From: Bacteroidia bacterium | GTDB lineage: Bacteria > Bacteroidota > Bacteroidia > Bacteroidales > Prolixibacteraceae | DNA: 64,000 nucleotides | Reading direction: 5' to 3' | NCBI GenBank assembly: GCA_026391655.1 | Contig: JAPLDR010000018.1 | Location: 122,285-186,284, forward strand | In this document: positions 56,302-64,000 of the stretch, piece after piece | How the letters are laid out: each line of letters starts with the position of its first letter | Numbering within the stretch: position 1 is the first letter of the stretch | Position numbers and translations under genes: made by a program | The notes under the pieces: model-generated | Seen by the model: the letters and a program-made list of their open reading frames with translations, nothing else | The model's database searches: none | Told to the model about the DNA's origin: nothing

Positions 56302-56367
56302 CAAAGGTGGGTTCATTTGTTTCTGAAAGTGTTACACAATTGCAGAAAAGGATTACATCATTCACAC
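56302..56367 (-). promoter_or_regulatory. Conserved 37-bp element, copy B, with -7 box
   Basis: On the minus strand GTGTGAAT, G, ATGTAA, 11 nt, AATTGTGTAAC span 56367-56331. A 21-bp gap and CACCTTTG (56309-56302), a slightly weak -7 box, follow. The predicted RNA start is about 32 nt before the lipoprotein ATG. Confidence 0.8.
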
Positions 56368-56411
56368 ATTTGGGAAGTAGGAAGACCAGAGTCAGAAGAC
56401 TGAAGTGTACA

Positions 56412-57605
56412 TTACGCTGTTTTTGATTCCTTCAGACAACTGCGTATTTCATCAAAAAAAGGGGTGCGTTTTTCATCAACGCATTTAGCGGCATAAAGGT
56501 AAAGCGCTGCACTCCAGGTTTGCCAGTCCTGGCCTTTGGGTTTGCCATCCTGAGCCTTTATCCATTCATTAAATCCATATTCGACGGTTCCGGTATTCGA
56601 GGTTTTTACACAATGGGTAAGTGCTATAAGTTTTTCGCCGGCAAGTGTATATCTTTTTGCTGCAACCAGGGCCGCCACATAAAATCCACATATAAAGGGC
56701 CATATACCTCCATTATGGTATTCGCCGGGTTTGTTAAATATTTCATACCGTGGAAGCCAGTCAGGATCCTCGCGTTGAATAAAAGGAAAAAAATTAGGTG
56801 GCAGATCAACTGTCAATTCTCCTCTTTTTCTCATGGCAGTACACTCCTCTTCGATCCAGGATACCATTTCATCTGCCCGCGAGGGCGATGCTATTCCGGA
56901 GAGGATAGCCAGACTGTTACCGAGCAGGTCGAATCGTTCGCTGCTATGAATTTTATACGACCAGAAAGCATAGTGAGGTTTGTGTTTTACTACAAGACCT
57001 TCGTGGGCATGATGGTGTGACGTATCACTGGAAATCGTAAACCGCCTCATCTCATCGTGCATTCTATCTGCTCTTTCATTCCTCCCCAAAAGCCGAAGAT
57101 AACTATATACAATGGTGTTTACATATAGTCCATATCCGGTAACCCATTGTTCATCGCGCCAATCACTTGTGGGTTGCTGGGCAACCAGGTACCGATCAGA
57201 TGGGTTTTGATATTCCATCCATGTCAGGGCTTTTTCGACAGCTTCGTTAAGAAAGTCCGTTTCGCCGGAGACTTTTCTGAATATGCCAACACCAAGCAAA
57301 AACAATGGTGTTGTATCACTTGCACCACGATTCTCCTTGTCGTGCACTAACGAAGGAATATGGCCCCGTTCTGTTTGATTTTTTGCAAGCGTTTCCAATA
57401 CCTTTCGAATGCTATCCAGAAGCTTCTTATTCTCAGAAACAGCAATTCCCAGAATTGAAAACATTAAATCTCGTGTATATGGCTCAGGATATCCCCAGCC
57501 GGCAGTTCTTGGGAGTCCATGAAATGGGCCGTGTGCATTATGAAGCAGCACCTCAAGTGCGGCCTTCTTTGCCTCTTCTATCTCTTTCAAGTTTGATTTT
57601 TGCAT
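56412..57605 (-). CDS. Glycosidase of the (alpha/alpha)6 type (glycogen debranching/GH100-like)
   Basis: A 397-residue soluble protein with no signal peptide. The pattern matches alpha/alpha-barrel glycosidases: PEPYTRDLMFSILGIA, NQTERGHIPSLVHD, SDTTPLFLLGVGIF, TSDWRDEQWVTGYGLYVN, YHNGGIWPFICGFYVAAL and FNEWIKAQDGKPKGQDWQTWS. Acidic residues in YTRD, DWRDE and FNEW are likely catalytic. Invertase (GH100) or amylo-1,6-glucosidase activity is possible; I cannot decide. The true start is ATG 57605 rather than the in-frame TTG at 57623, which lies within a repeat array. It ends the minus-strand run of GT4, PIG-L, eRF1-like and radical SAM genes. Confidence 0.82.
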   Translation of the reverse strand: MQKSNLKEIEEAKKAALEVLLHNAHGPFHGLPRTAGWGYPEPYTRDLMFSILGIAVSENKKLLDSIRKVLETLAKNQTERGHIPSLVHDKENRGASDTTPLFLLGVGIFRKVSGETDFLNEAVEKALTWMEYQNPSDRYLVAQQPTSDWRDEQWVTGYGLYVNTIVYSYLRLLGRNERADRMHDEMRRFTISSDTSHHHAHEGLVVKHKPHYAFWSYKIHSSERFDLLGNSLAILSGIASPSRADEMVSWIEEECTAMRKRGELTVDLPPNFFPFIQREDPDWLPRYEIFNKPGEYHNGGIWPFICGFYVAALVAAKRYTLAGEKLIALTHCVKTSNTGTVEYGFNEWIKAQDGKPKGQDWQTWSAALYLYAAKCVDEKRTPFFDEIRSCLKESKTA

Positions 57606-57613
57606 GATTTTAA

Positions 57614-57641
57614 AATTTGACAATTTGATAATTTGACAATT
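57614..57641. repeat. AATTTGAC tandem 8-nt array
   Basis: AATTTGAC, AATTTGAT, AATTTGAC and a partial AATT form an 8-nt array just upstream of the glycosidase ATG, in the gap after the GT4 gene. Confidence 0.75.
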
Positions 57642-57705
57642 ACCCTACAAATTACGGTGATGTATTTAGCATTGTAAAACATTGTCGAATAGGCAAATTG
57701 CCGAA

Positions 57706-58848
57706 TTATTCTATCCCCAATTTATCCTTTATTATCTGAACAAACCGTTTCGCAACAATGCGATAGTCAAAATTCGCCACTACACGCTCTCTTCCGGCCT
57801 TGCCCATTTTTTCGCGCAATGTAGCATCCTCCATAAGATTCAGCAAATATTTGGCAATATCCTGAACATTTGCACGATAATCGACTGTTCGTGGTACATT
57901 AAAGATCACTTTGTGATGATCTTCAAAACCCGATTCATTTCCAAGCATTACTTCGTTTACAACAATTTTCCGGGCGACCTCTGCCAGAAATGCCGTTTCA
58001 CCGTGAATAAGTGTATCCAGCATTCCCATAGCCTTGATGCTTAATACCGGTTTCCCACAAGCTCCGGCTTCCACTTGTGGCATTCCGAATCCCTCAAGCC
58101 TGGAGGGGGCGGCATATATATCGCATGCGCCAACCAGATAAGGCATAAAATTTCGTGAGATGGTGTTGGTTTCGTAGGTGACATTTTTTTCAATGCCCAG
58201 GTTTGTTGCCATTTCCAGGTCAATCAGGTTTTGAGCTTTAGTTCGTGGTTGTGGCCACACTTTGCAGACATATTTCCAATCGGGTGCTTTAACATCAATA
58301 ATAGCAAGCGCCTGCATAACCTCCTGTGCGCCTTTTGATGCGGCATCGCCGCCCACTGTGAGAATCATTAACTGATCGTGTGAAATACCCAACGCTTCGC
58401 GCACGGCCAAAATTTTTGGATCATCCTTACTGTACAGGGTGAATGCATCTGTATCGCAACCTACAGGCAGCACTTCAATTTTGTCTCCACTGATCCCGTC
58501 GCGGACATACATCTCTTTTACCCAATTTGAGGTTACCAGTATAAGCGGAAGAGCATTCAATATTTCTTGATAGTTTGCAATATAACCGTCAGCAACCAAC
58601 CACGGTACGGGCTGTACACCATACCGTTGCGGATGAAGTACCAATTGTGGCGTATGCCCCCAATAACCGACACCAACCACTACGTCTGGTTCAAACCATC
58701 GATAGTACCATTCTTTCTCCTGTGCTGATTCATAGTGAACAGCATGGGCATCAACTCCCATTTCAAGAAGACCCCTGTACAGAAGATCTCCCTGAGTTGC
58801 AAGCCCACCGGGTGAAGGCGGATAATCATACATTACTAATACTTTCAT
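57706..58848 (-). CDS. GT4 family glycosyltransferase
   Basis: A 380-residue GT-B fold glycosyltransferase. It opens MKVLVMYDYPPSPGGLATQG, with the acceptor-side Rossmann fold. The donor side has ILTVGGDAASKGAQEVMQAL, then the GT4 signature APSRLEGFGMPQVEAGACGKPVLS, whose glutamates bind the nucleotide sugar. KMGKAGRERVVANFDY closes the helix. It probably adds a sugar to an unknown cytoplasmic or lipid acceptor. It is followed by a glycosidase and preceded by a PIG-L deacetylase on the same strand, suggesting a shared small glycoconjugate pathway. Confidence 0.92.
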   Translation of the reverse strand: MKVLVMYDYPPSPGGLATQGDLLYRGLLEMGVDAHAVHYESAQEKEWYYRWFEPDVVVGVGYWGHTPQLVLHPQRYGVQPVPWLVADGYIANYQEILNALPLILVTSNWVKEMYVRDGISGDKIEVLPVGCDTDAFTLYSKDDPKILAVREALGISHDQLMILTVGGDAASKGAQEVMQALAIIDVKAPDWKYVCKVWPQPRTKAQNLIDLEMATNLGIEKNVTYETNTISRNFMPYLVGACDIYAAPSRLEGFGMPQVEAGACGKPVLSIKAMGMLDTLIHGETAFLAEVARKIVVNEVMLGNESGFEDHHKVIFNVPRTVDYRANVQDIAKYLLNLMEDATLREKMGKAGRERVVANFDYRIVAKRFVQIIKDKLGIE

Positions 58849-58853
58849 TATAT

Positions 58854-58885
58854 TTAATTTGTTAATATGTTAATATACTAATTCG
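58854..58885. repeat. TTAATTTG tandem 8-nt array
   Basis: Four 8-nt units in tandem: TTAATTTG, TTAATATG, TTAATATA, CTAATTCG, immediately upstream of the GT4 gene. A second array, GGCACATT, GTCAAATT, AGCACATT (58966-58989), codes the last residues of the PIG-L gene. Confidence 0.75.
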
Positions 58886-58960
58886 ACATTGAGACGATTC
58901 ATCCGTCAGATGACGAATGATAATGGGAGAACAGGCTTATTGGATAATGTGTCAAATATT

Positions 58961-59614
58961 TCATTGGCACATTGTCAAATTAGCACATTGATTAAGTATT
59001 CTCACGGCCTCTTGCGAATCTGTAAATTGCCAGAATGCTTCCGATCGTGGTGTTGTTTCGGCTTCCCAACTGTTTTTTTCAAAGCCGTATGTTTCTGTAA
59101 TGATGCAATATTTTCTCATCCAGATCTGTTTTGAAAGCATTTGGCAACTTGTAGCGTTTTTGACAGCCTGGGGAAAATATTTTTTATTGCCATCTTCGTA
59201 GGCAAAGACCCAAAGTTCATTGGCCAATATTTTACCGGTATGCCAGAGTTTAATAACAGTTTTACCTATTTCCTCGTGTCTGAGATGCCGCGTATATTCG
59301 CCTGCAGGATTATGGGAAATGATCAGGTCGAAATGCTGCTGAGGTAATAAATCAAGTATAGCATGTTCAGTATCTTTTTCGTTCAATGGCTTTTGATCTG
59401 GTCCGTCGTCAAGGTCGCCCATAATTCCTTCCGATTTTAAAACTTTTAATGCTTTATAAAACTTTGTGGCGCGCTCCGCATCGTTTTTCCGGCTGAGACA
59501 TACAATAAACCACTTCCATGAGGGATGGCTCAGCAGAGCTCCACCGGCCCATAATGTTTCATCATCGGGGTGAGCCACAATAAGGACAACTGTCTTTGAT
59601 TTGTTTCCATCCAT
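58961..59614 (-). CDS. PIG-L/LmbE family deacetylase
   Basis: A 217-residue zinc hydrolase of the LmbE family, which removes N-acetyl groups from GlcNAc-linked compounds. The zinc motif is VAHPDDETLWAGG (His, Asp, Asp near residues 15-18), and the other ligand histidine is in YTRHLRHEEIGK. The C-terminal residues NQCANLTMCQ are coded by an 8-nt word array, so the tail is probably not conserved. Neighbours are a GT4 transferase downstream and an eRF1-like protein upstream (20-bp gap). In other bacteria GT4 plus PIG-L builds glycosyl-thiols or glycolipids; no such product is known here. Confidence 0.92.
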   Translation of the reverse strand: MDGNKSKTVVLIVAHPDDETLWAGGALLSHPSWKWFIVCLSRKNDAERATKFYKALKVLKSEGIMGDLDDGPDQKPLNEKDTEHAILDLLPQQHFDLIISHNPAGEYTRHLRHEEIGKTVIKLWHTGKILANELWVFAYEDGNKKYFPQAVKNATSCQMLSKQIWMRKYCIITETYGFEKNSWEAETTPRSEAFWQFTDSQEAVRILNQCANLTMCQ

Positions 59615-59634
59615 ATTCCTTGACTTTTGGACAA

Positions 59635-60021
59635 TTATATGGAGGTATTGAAATAATCTTTAACAAAAGTATTCCGCTGAATTTCAGTCATTTTATCAGC
59701 AGGCTTAATGACAATTTTTATTTTTTCAAAAAGATGGCTGACCGATAATATGTTTAATAATTCATTTTTGGCTTCAGTTGGTCCGAATAGAATAACATCT
59801 TCAAAATCCAAAATTACATCGCCTAGTTTCTTGTAATAAGCTGAAAGCTGGCCTTGCTCTTTGTTAAGGCTATGACTTTCATCTTTATACTCAATTTGTT
59901 GTTCAGCCTGGAGTTCAGGTTGTGATTCCACAATATTTGAAACAATTGTACCATTTGTTAATTCCATCAAATGTGCAATTGAATGATCCATGTAAATTCC
60001 AAGGCATTTTTTTGTCTTCAT
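59635..60021 (-). CDS. eRF1/pelota-like small protein
   Basis: A 128-residue soluble protein. It opens CLGIYMDHSIAHLMELTNG, has an acidic and polar middle, and ends with YYKKLGDVILDFEDVILFGPTEAKNEL and IKPADKMTEIQRNTFVKDYF. The latter block resembles the third domain of archaeo-eukaryotic release-factor-like proteins (baeRF group). Such proteins are frequent, uncharacterised members of Bacteroidota stress or ribosome-associated sets. It lies between radical SAM and PIG-L genes with gaps of 28 and 20 bp, so one operon. Assignment is tentative. Confidence 0.6.
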   Translation of the reverse strand: MKTKKCLGIYMDHSIAHLMELTNGTIVSNIVESQPELQAEQQIEYKDESHSLNKEQGQLSAYYKKLGDVILDFEDVILFGPTEAKNELLNILSVSHLFEKIKIVIKPADKMTEIQRNTFVKDYFNTSI

Positions 60022-60049
60022 GCTGAGTATTATTAATATTAAAATTGCT

Positions 60050-61534
60050 CTAATTCCTTAATCCATATACAGTTCTAAAATGATATCCATATACTATAAA
60101 AATCATTGCATCACTTATTAAGCCCGGCCGTCTAAAAAGCGTCCAAATCAATAGTTTCCAATATTCACCTCTGCCTTTATTTATAATTCCAATAATAAAA
60201 ATTGACTTAAACAAAGCACTGAGGTAGGAAAGTTTTATTTTCTTCCTCCCGGTATGAAGCCGTTTATAGTTTAATAAAAACTGGCGGATTCTTTTATAAT
60301 ATGGCTTTGTTGCATAGATATTTTGAATGATCTTTTTATATCCTTCCAGTAACTCCTGATAGTTCATTTTTGGAATAAAATTCATCGAGAAATCAGTGTT
60401 ATTCCCGGATGATTCGGTCGTTAGCCTGTTTTCAGCTTCCAGTCTTTTATAAAGCTTCGTGTTTTTGGGTGCATTTAATAGTCCTACCATTGCAGAAATA
60501 ATTCCACTTTGCTGGATAAAATCGATTTGTTGTTGAAAAACAGTTGGCATATCGCTGTCGAAACCCACAATAAACCCACCTGAAACCTGCATTCCCGCCT
60601 TTTGTATTTTTTTTACGCTCTGAAGCATGTCTCTGTTTCTGTTCTGACTTTTATTGCAATCCATCAGCGATTTTTCTGCGGGAGTTTCGATACCCACAAA
60701 CGTAGAAGTAAATCCAGTTTCGCTCATCAAAGACATTAGTTCTTCGTCATCAGCAAGATTAATAGAGGTTTGGACATTAAATGCAAACGGATTTTTATGT
60801 TCTTGCATCCATTTTCTCATTGCCGGTAGCAAGTTGTTTTTTACCTCATTTTTGTTCCCTATAAAATTATCGTCAACAATAAAAACGGAACCACGCCAAT
60901 TTAAATCATAAAGTATTTCAAGCTCTTTAATAACCTGACTCGTATCCTTCATCCTAACCTTGTGCCCCAAAAGAGAAGTAATTTCACAAAAATCGCAGGA
61001 AAAAGGACATCCCCGCGAAACCTGAATGTTCATGGTAACATAGTCCTTCATCGACAGCAAATGATAATCGGGTACAGGAGTCGATGTAATATCAGCAAAT
61101 TCATCGGTTTTGTAAATTCTTTGGGGAAGTTGCCCGGTATTCAGGTCTTTGAGAAACAAAGGCAATGTTATTTCTGCTTCATTCAATATAAAATGGTCAA
61201 TCCGGGGATAGTTTTCGAATTCAGAAGTAAAGAGGGGGCCACCCGCAACAATTTTAATTTTGTGCTTCAGGCATTCCTCAATGATCTTATTTACCGATTC
61301 CTTTTGTATGTGCATCGCACTAATAAAAACATAATCGGCCCATAGGATATCACTTGTCTTTAGTGTTGAAACATTCATGTCAACCAGTTTCTTCTGCCAT
61401 ACTTTTGGGAGCATCGCCGATACGGTTATTAACCCTAAAGGGGGTACCGAAGCTTTCTTGGAAATAAAACGTATGGCCTGCTTGAAACTCCAGAATGAAT
61501 CGGGGTATTGCGGAAATATTAATAATACATTCAT
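60050..61534 (-). CDS. B12-binding radical SAM protein with DUF4070
   Basis: A 494-residue radical SAM enzyme. An N-terminal cobalamin-binding-like Rossmann region (VLLIFPQYPDSFW; ASVPPLGLITVSAML; KIVAGGPLFTSEF) is followed by the cluster motif RGCPFSCDFCEI near residue 175 and FIVDDNFIGNK. GIETPAEKSLMDCNKSQN and VSGGFIVGFDSD complete the barrel. The C-terminal block (about 370-494) has DUF4070 features. The class often methylates or rearranges lipids and small molecules (HpnP is one relative). It heads the minus-strand operon toward the glycosidase. Its promoter carries copy C of the 37-bp element, 32 nt before the ATG. Confidence 0.9.
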   Translation of the reverse strand: MNVLLIFPQYPDSFWSFKQAIRFISKKASVPPLGLITVSAMLPKVWQKKLVDMNVSTLKTSDILWADYVFISAMHIQKESVNKIIEECLKHKIKIVAGGPLFTSEFENYPRIDHFILNEAEITLPLFLKDLNTGQLPQRIYKTDEFADITSTPVPDYHLLSMKDYVTMNIQVSRGCPFSCDFCEITSLLGHKVRMKDTSQVIKELEILYDLNWRGSVFIVDDNFIGNKNEVKNNLLPAMRKWMQEHKNPFAFNVQTSINLADDEELMSLMSETGFTSTFVGIETPAEKSLMDCNKSQNRNRDMLQSVKKIQKAGMQVSGGFIVGFDSDMPTVFQQQIDFIQQSGIISAMVGLLNAPKNTKLYKRLEAENRLTTESSGNNTDFSMNFIPKMNYQELLEGYKKIIQNIYATKPYYKRIRQFLLNYKRLHTGRKKIKLSYLSALFKSIFIIGIINKGRGEYWKLLIWTLFRRPGLISDAMIFIVYGYHFRTVYGLRN

Positions 61535-61572
61535 CTCGTTCGCATTTTTTTATTTTCTGAAATATTTCGTCG

Positions 61573-61638
61573 AAAAGATAAAAAATGGTTGAAGTAAAAG
61601 CGTTATACAATTATTGATATTAATTACATAATTCACAC
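61573..61638 (-). promoter_or_regulatory. Conserved 37-bp element, copy C, with -7 box
   Basis: On the minus strand GTGTGAAT, T, ATGTAA, 11 nt, AATTGTATAAC span 61638-61602. A 21-bp gap and TATCTTTT (61580-61573) follow. It drives the radical SAM operon. Confidence 0.78.
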
Positions 61639-61644
61639 CTTTTC

Positions 61645-63977
61645 TTATGCTTCACAGGCTCGTTGATTATGCATAATTAATCTTGATTGGGATATACAAT
61701 TCTTATACTTCTCAATGGTTAATCTCGCCATCAGGTAACTTACTGTCGACTCAGCACCCTGGTTAAGGTTCACATTCGATTCCTCAAGCCCGTCGTAACA
61801 ACCACCGGTGCATGGGTTATAAATAATTTGATGAAGGCGGTTGTTACCCAAAAACCAATTGAATGCTGTAAGCATTTTTTGGCGATAGTCTTCGTCTGCA
61901 AGTACATCGTAAAACTTACTTCTCCCTTTAGCAGCCATTTTTTGTTTGAAATTACTTCTATCCCGTTTTCATTAAAAGTGCGCGTCAGAAGAAAATTAAA
62001 CGACGAAATGGCGATGTTTTTATAAACTATATCACCGGTCAGTAACCAGGCATATAACATGGCCTCAGGCATAATGCTGTTGGCATAAGTAAGATAATCC
62101 TCAAACCATTCCCATTTATTGTTCGATTCGTGCCTATACATCTGAACCAAACGATTGGCGAAGATTTTTATAAGAGATAGATTTTCAGGAGATTTTATGG
62201 TGCGTTGATAGTAATATAAACCTTTTATTGCAAATGCCATGCCCCGTGTAGAGTGCATTGTTTCTATGTGTCGCAACGATTTTTCAAAAATTGTTCCGGC
62301 ACCAGAGATGATTTTTGCGGGTAACAACCCTGTTAATGAGTATAAATAACCTAAAGCCCAAATAGCCCTTCCATTGGAATCATCCAAATTGACTGCTTCA
62401 TTTTGATCGGTAAAGTTGAGATCCCTATCCACATAATTGAGAAAATAGCCTTCAGGCTCCTGACAATATTTTATAAAGCTGAGATATTTTCGGATGTCAT
62501 TTACACTTTTTTTACCGCCTTTCGATTTAAAATACATACACATTGCTATCAGGGCCCGGGCATTATCATCCAATGTGTATCCTGTACTTATATCTGGTTG
62601 ATTGACTTTTGAAAACTGAATAATCCCGGTCCTGGTAGTCATTTGTGTCAGATGGCTCAGTTTGATAACCGGGAGATTATATCGGATTGTAATTTTATCG
62701 GAGGCAGTTTTCTCAAATAACATTGCGTGCGCTATTGCCGAATTTTCCCAGGCTGTCGACACTATTTTCTGCAAGGTATTTAAACTGATATTCCTTCGTA
62801 ATTTATCATTGTTGAGTAACCGGATGGCGGCAGTGGCTAATTGTTGTGAGTTGCGAAAATCAAAAATAATTCCGTTATCCCTGGTCAGTACCTCTTTTGC
62901 ATGCGGTATAGGTGTAGAAATGATGGGGCAGCCACAGCTCATGGCATAAACAAAAGTGCCGCTTACAGCCTGGTTCGGATCGTTGGTAGTAAACAGGTAA
63001 ATATCGGTAAGTTGTAAATATTCGAGCAATTCCGGCAAATCTAAATACCTGTTAACAAATCGCACATTATCCTGAAGGGCAAGTTGTTCAACTTTTTGTT
63101 CGAGCATTTCACGGTATTCTTCTCCATCCGTTTTCACCACTTCGGGATGTGTTTTTCCTATAACCAGAAATACGACTTCAGGACATTGCCTGACAATGGC
63201 AGGTAAGGCTTCAATGGTGGTTTCGATTCCCTTTCCGGAACTAAGCAAACCAAAAGTAGTCAGCACTTTCCGACCTTTTAGTTTATACTTCAGTTTCAAA
63301 AAAGTCTTGTTTAATCGGGGAACTAAATGAGTGCCGTGAGCTATAACAGATATTTTTTGCAGTGGTACACTATAATCGTTCGTTAAAATATTAGCCGAAG
63401 TATTTGTCATTACAACGATTGACTCGCAAACAGCTACAATACACCTTACTTTTGTTCTTAACTGTTCATCAGGATGAGGCAGTACTGTATGAAAAACAGT
63501 AATAACCGGTTTTGAAAGTCCGGATAAAAATTGCTGAAATGCTTGTTCCTGCTCACTATATAAGCCAAACTCGTGCTGAATAACGACGATTTTAATGCGT
63601 TTATTCTTATTAATTATTAATGCCAGTTTTTCATATTCGTCTGCTTTGGAAGTTTTAAGAACGTATTCTACTTCAGAGGGATATGGATAATTAACATCAC
63701 CCGATTCCAGTGCACAAACTTTTATGGAAAAAGTATTGCTGAACTTATTGTTCAGCGATTTTATTAAATCCTGCGAATAGGTTGCGATACCACATTCCCT
63801 GGGTGGATATGAAGTGATAAACAAGATTTCAATCGGATCATTTATGTAATCCGGACCTGGTTTTTGTTTTTTGTCTTTGGATCCGATTATGGAATGAATG
63901 GTATTTTCTAAATCAGAGATCTCTGTTTGATGCGGAATCTGATCATCAGATTCAATGGAAGTCGTTCTATTTTTCAT
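61645..63977 (-). pseudogene. GT4 glycosyltransferase fused to an alpha/alpha barrel, frameshifted
   Basis: The N-terminal half is a GT4 transferase: ITSYPPRECGIATYSQDLIKSL, GLLSSGKGIETTIEALP, and YAMSCGCPIISTPIPHAKEVL. The second half is an (alpha/alpha)-toroid of the kind seen in Bacteroidota glycosyltransferase fusions (LDDNARALIAMCMYFKSKGG; NLDDSNGRAIWALGYLYSL). Near 61930 the frame leaves the pattern after KKWLLKG; the other frame continues SKFYDVLADEDYRQK, FNWFLGNNRLHQIIYNPCTG and NLNQGAESTVSYLMARL to 61645. This is a single-base shift in the AAAGGGAGAAG run. Joined length is about 777 residues. Frameshift or sequencing error cannot be told apart here. It is the first gene upstream of element C. 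Confidence 0.85.
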
Positions 63978-64000
63978 CCTTCGCAGTATAAAGTAATAAC

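Noticed and set aside
56520..57020. 166-residue plus frame opposite the glycosidase
   Set aside because: Antisense to a conserved alpha/alpha-barrel gene and without any domain of its own.
60654..61345. Plus frames opposite the radical SAM gene
   Set aside because: They run antisense to motif-bearing sequence and have no start signals.

Overview
The window comes from a member of the Bacteroidota. Evidence: a SusC/SusD pair with SusE/SusF-type lipoproteins, two exported enzymes ending in type IX secretion (T9SS) sorting domains, a periplasmic-propeller hybrid two-component sensor, promoters with the TAnnTTTG -7 box, and moderately AT-rich DNA with GC-poor spacers. The class is probably Bacteroidia (Marinilabiliales-like), but that is inference. 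No rRNA, tRNA, CRISPR array, insertion sequence or prophage was recognised by eye.

Layout. 0-4.2 kb: a partial membrane protein, a damaged aroB, aroA, and a DUF4010 membrane protein. 4.5-9.9 kb: a 1408-residue hybrid histidine kinase followed by a short receiver gene that copies its last domain but has lost the phosphoacceptor. 10-30.2 kb: an alpha-glucan/maltose utilisation locus. On the minus strand lie susC (frameshifted), susD, susE-like, susF-like, a terminator and a T9SS amylase. On the plus strand lie a T9SS PL9 pectate lyase, a LacI regulator, an MFS sugar transporter, beta-phosphoglucomutase, a GH65 phosphorylase and a GH13 neopullulanase. Two GCAAACGTTTGC palindromes flank the regulator and probably tie both halves together. 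30.2-35 kb: a phosphate block (PiT, DUF47, a membrane-anchored PhoU-like protein, PhoR/PhoB-type pair). 35-49 kb: mostly housekeeping and sugar genes (rpoN, asnS, rsgA, AEC transporter, aldo/keto reductase, FucP-type transporter, ROK kinase, SixA, OsmC, ribE, M19 dipeptidase). 49-64 kb: accessory DNA with a HigBA-type toxin-antitoxin pair, OmpA, an AsmA-like protein, stand-alone CheB, a damaged DUF3108 gene, a small lipoprotein, and a cluster of glycosidase, glycosyltransferases, PIG-L deacetylase, an eRF1-like small protein and a radical SAM enzyme.

The most interesting new signal is a 37-bp element found four times between 52.5 and 61.7 kb, always in the same orientation relative to the downstream gene and always 20-21 bp before a -7 box. 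It has invariant internal spacing (GTGTGAAT-N-WTGTAA-N11-AATTNTRTAAC). It appears to define a co-regulated set: a small coiled-coil protein, the AsmA-like protein, the small lipoprotein, and the radical SAM/eRF1-like/PIG-L/GT4/glycosidase run.

Other notable points: five disrupted or internally deleted genes in 64 kb (real decay or assembly errors), an A18 tract inside the sixA-like gene, a palindromic repeat at 40.4-40.6 kb, and many intergenic arrays of 7-8-nt words, some of which form the C-termini of genes.
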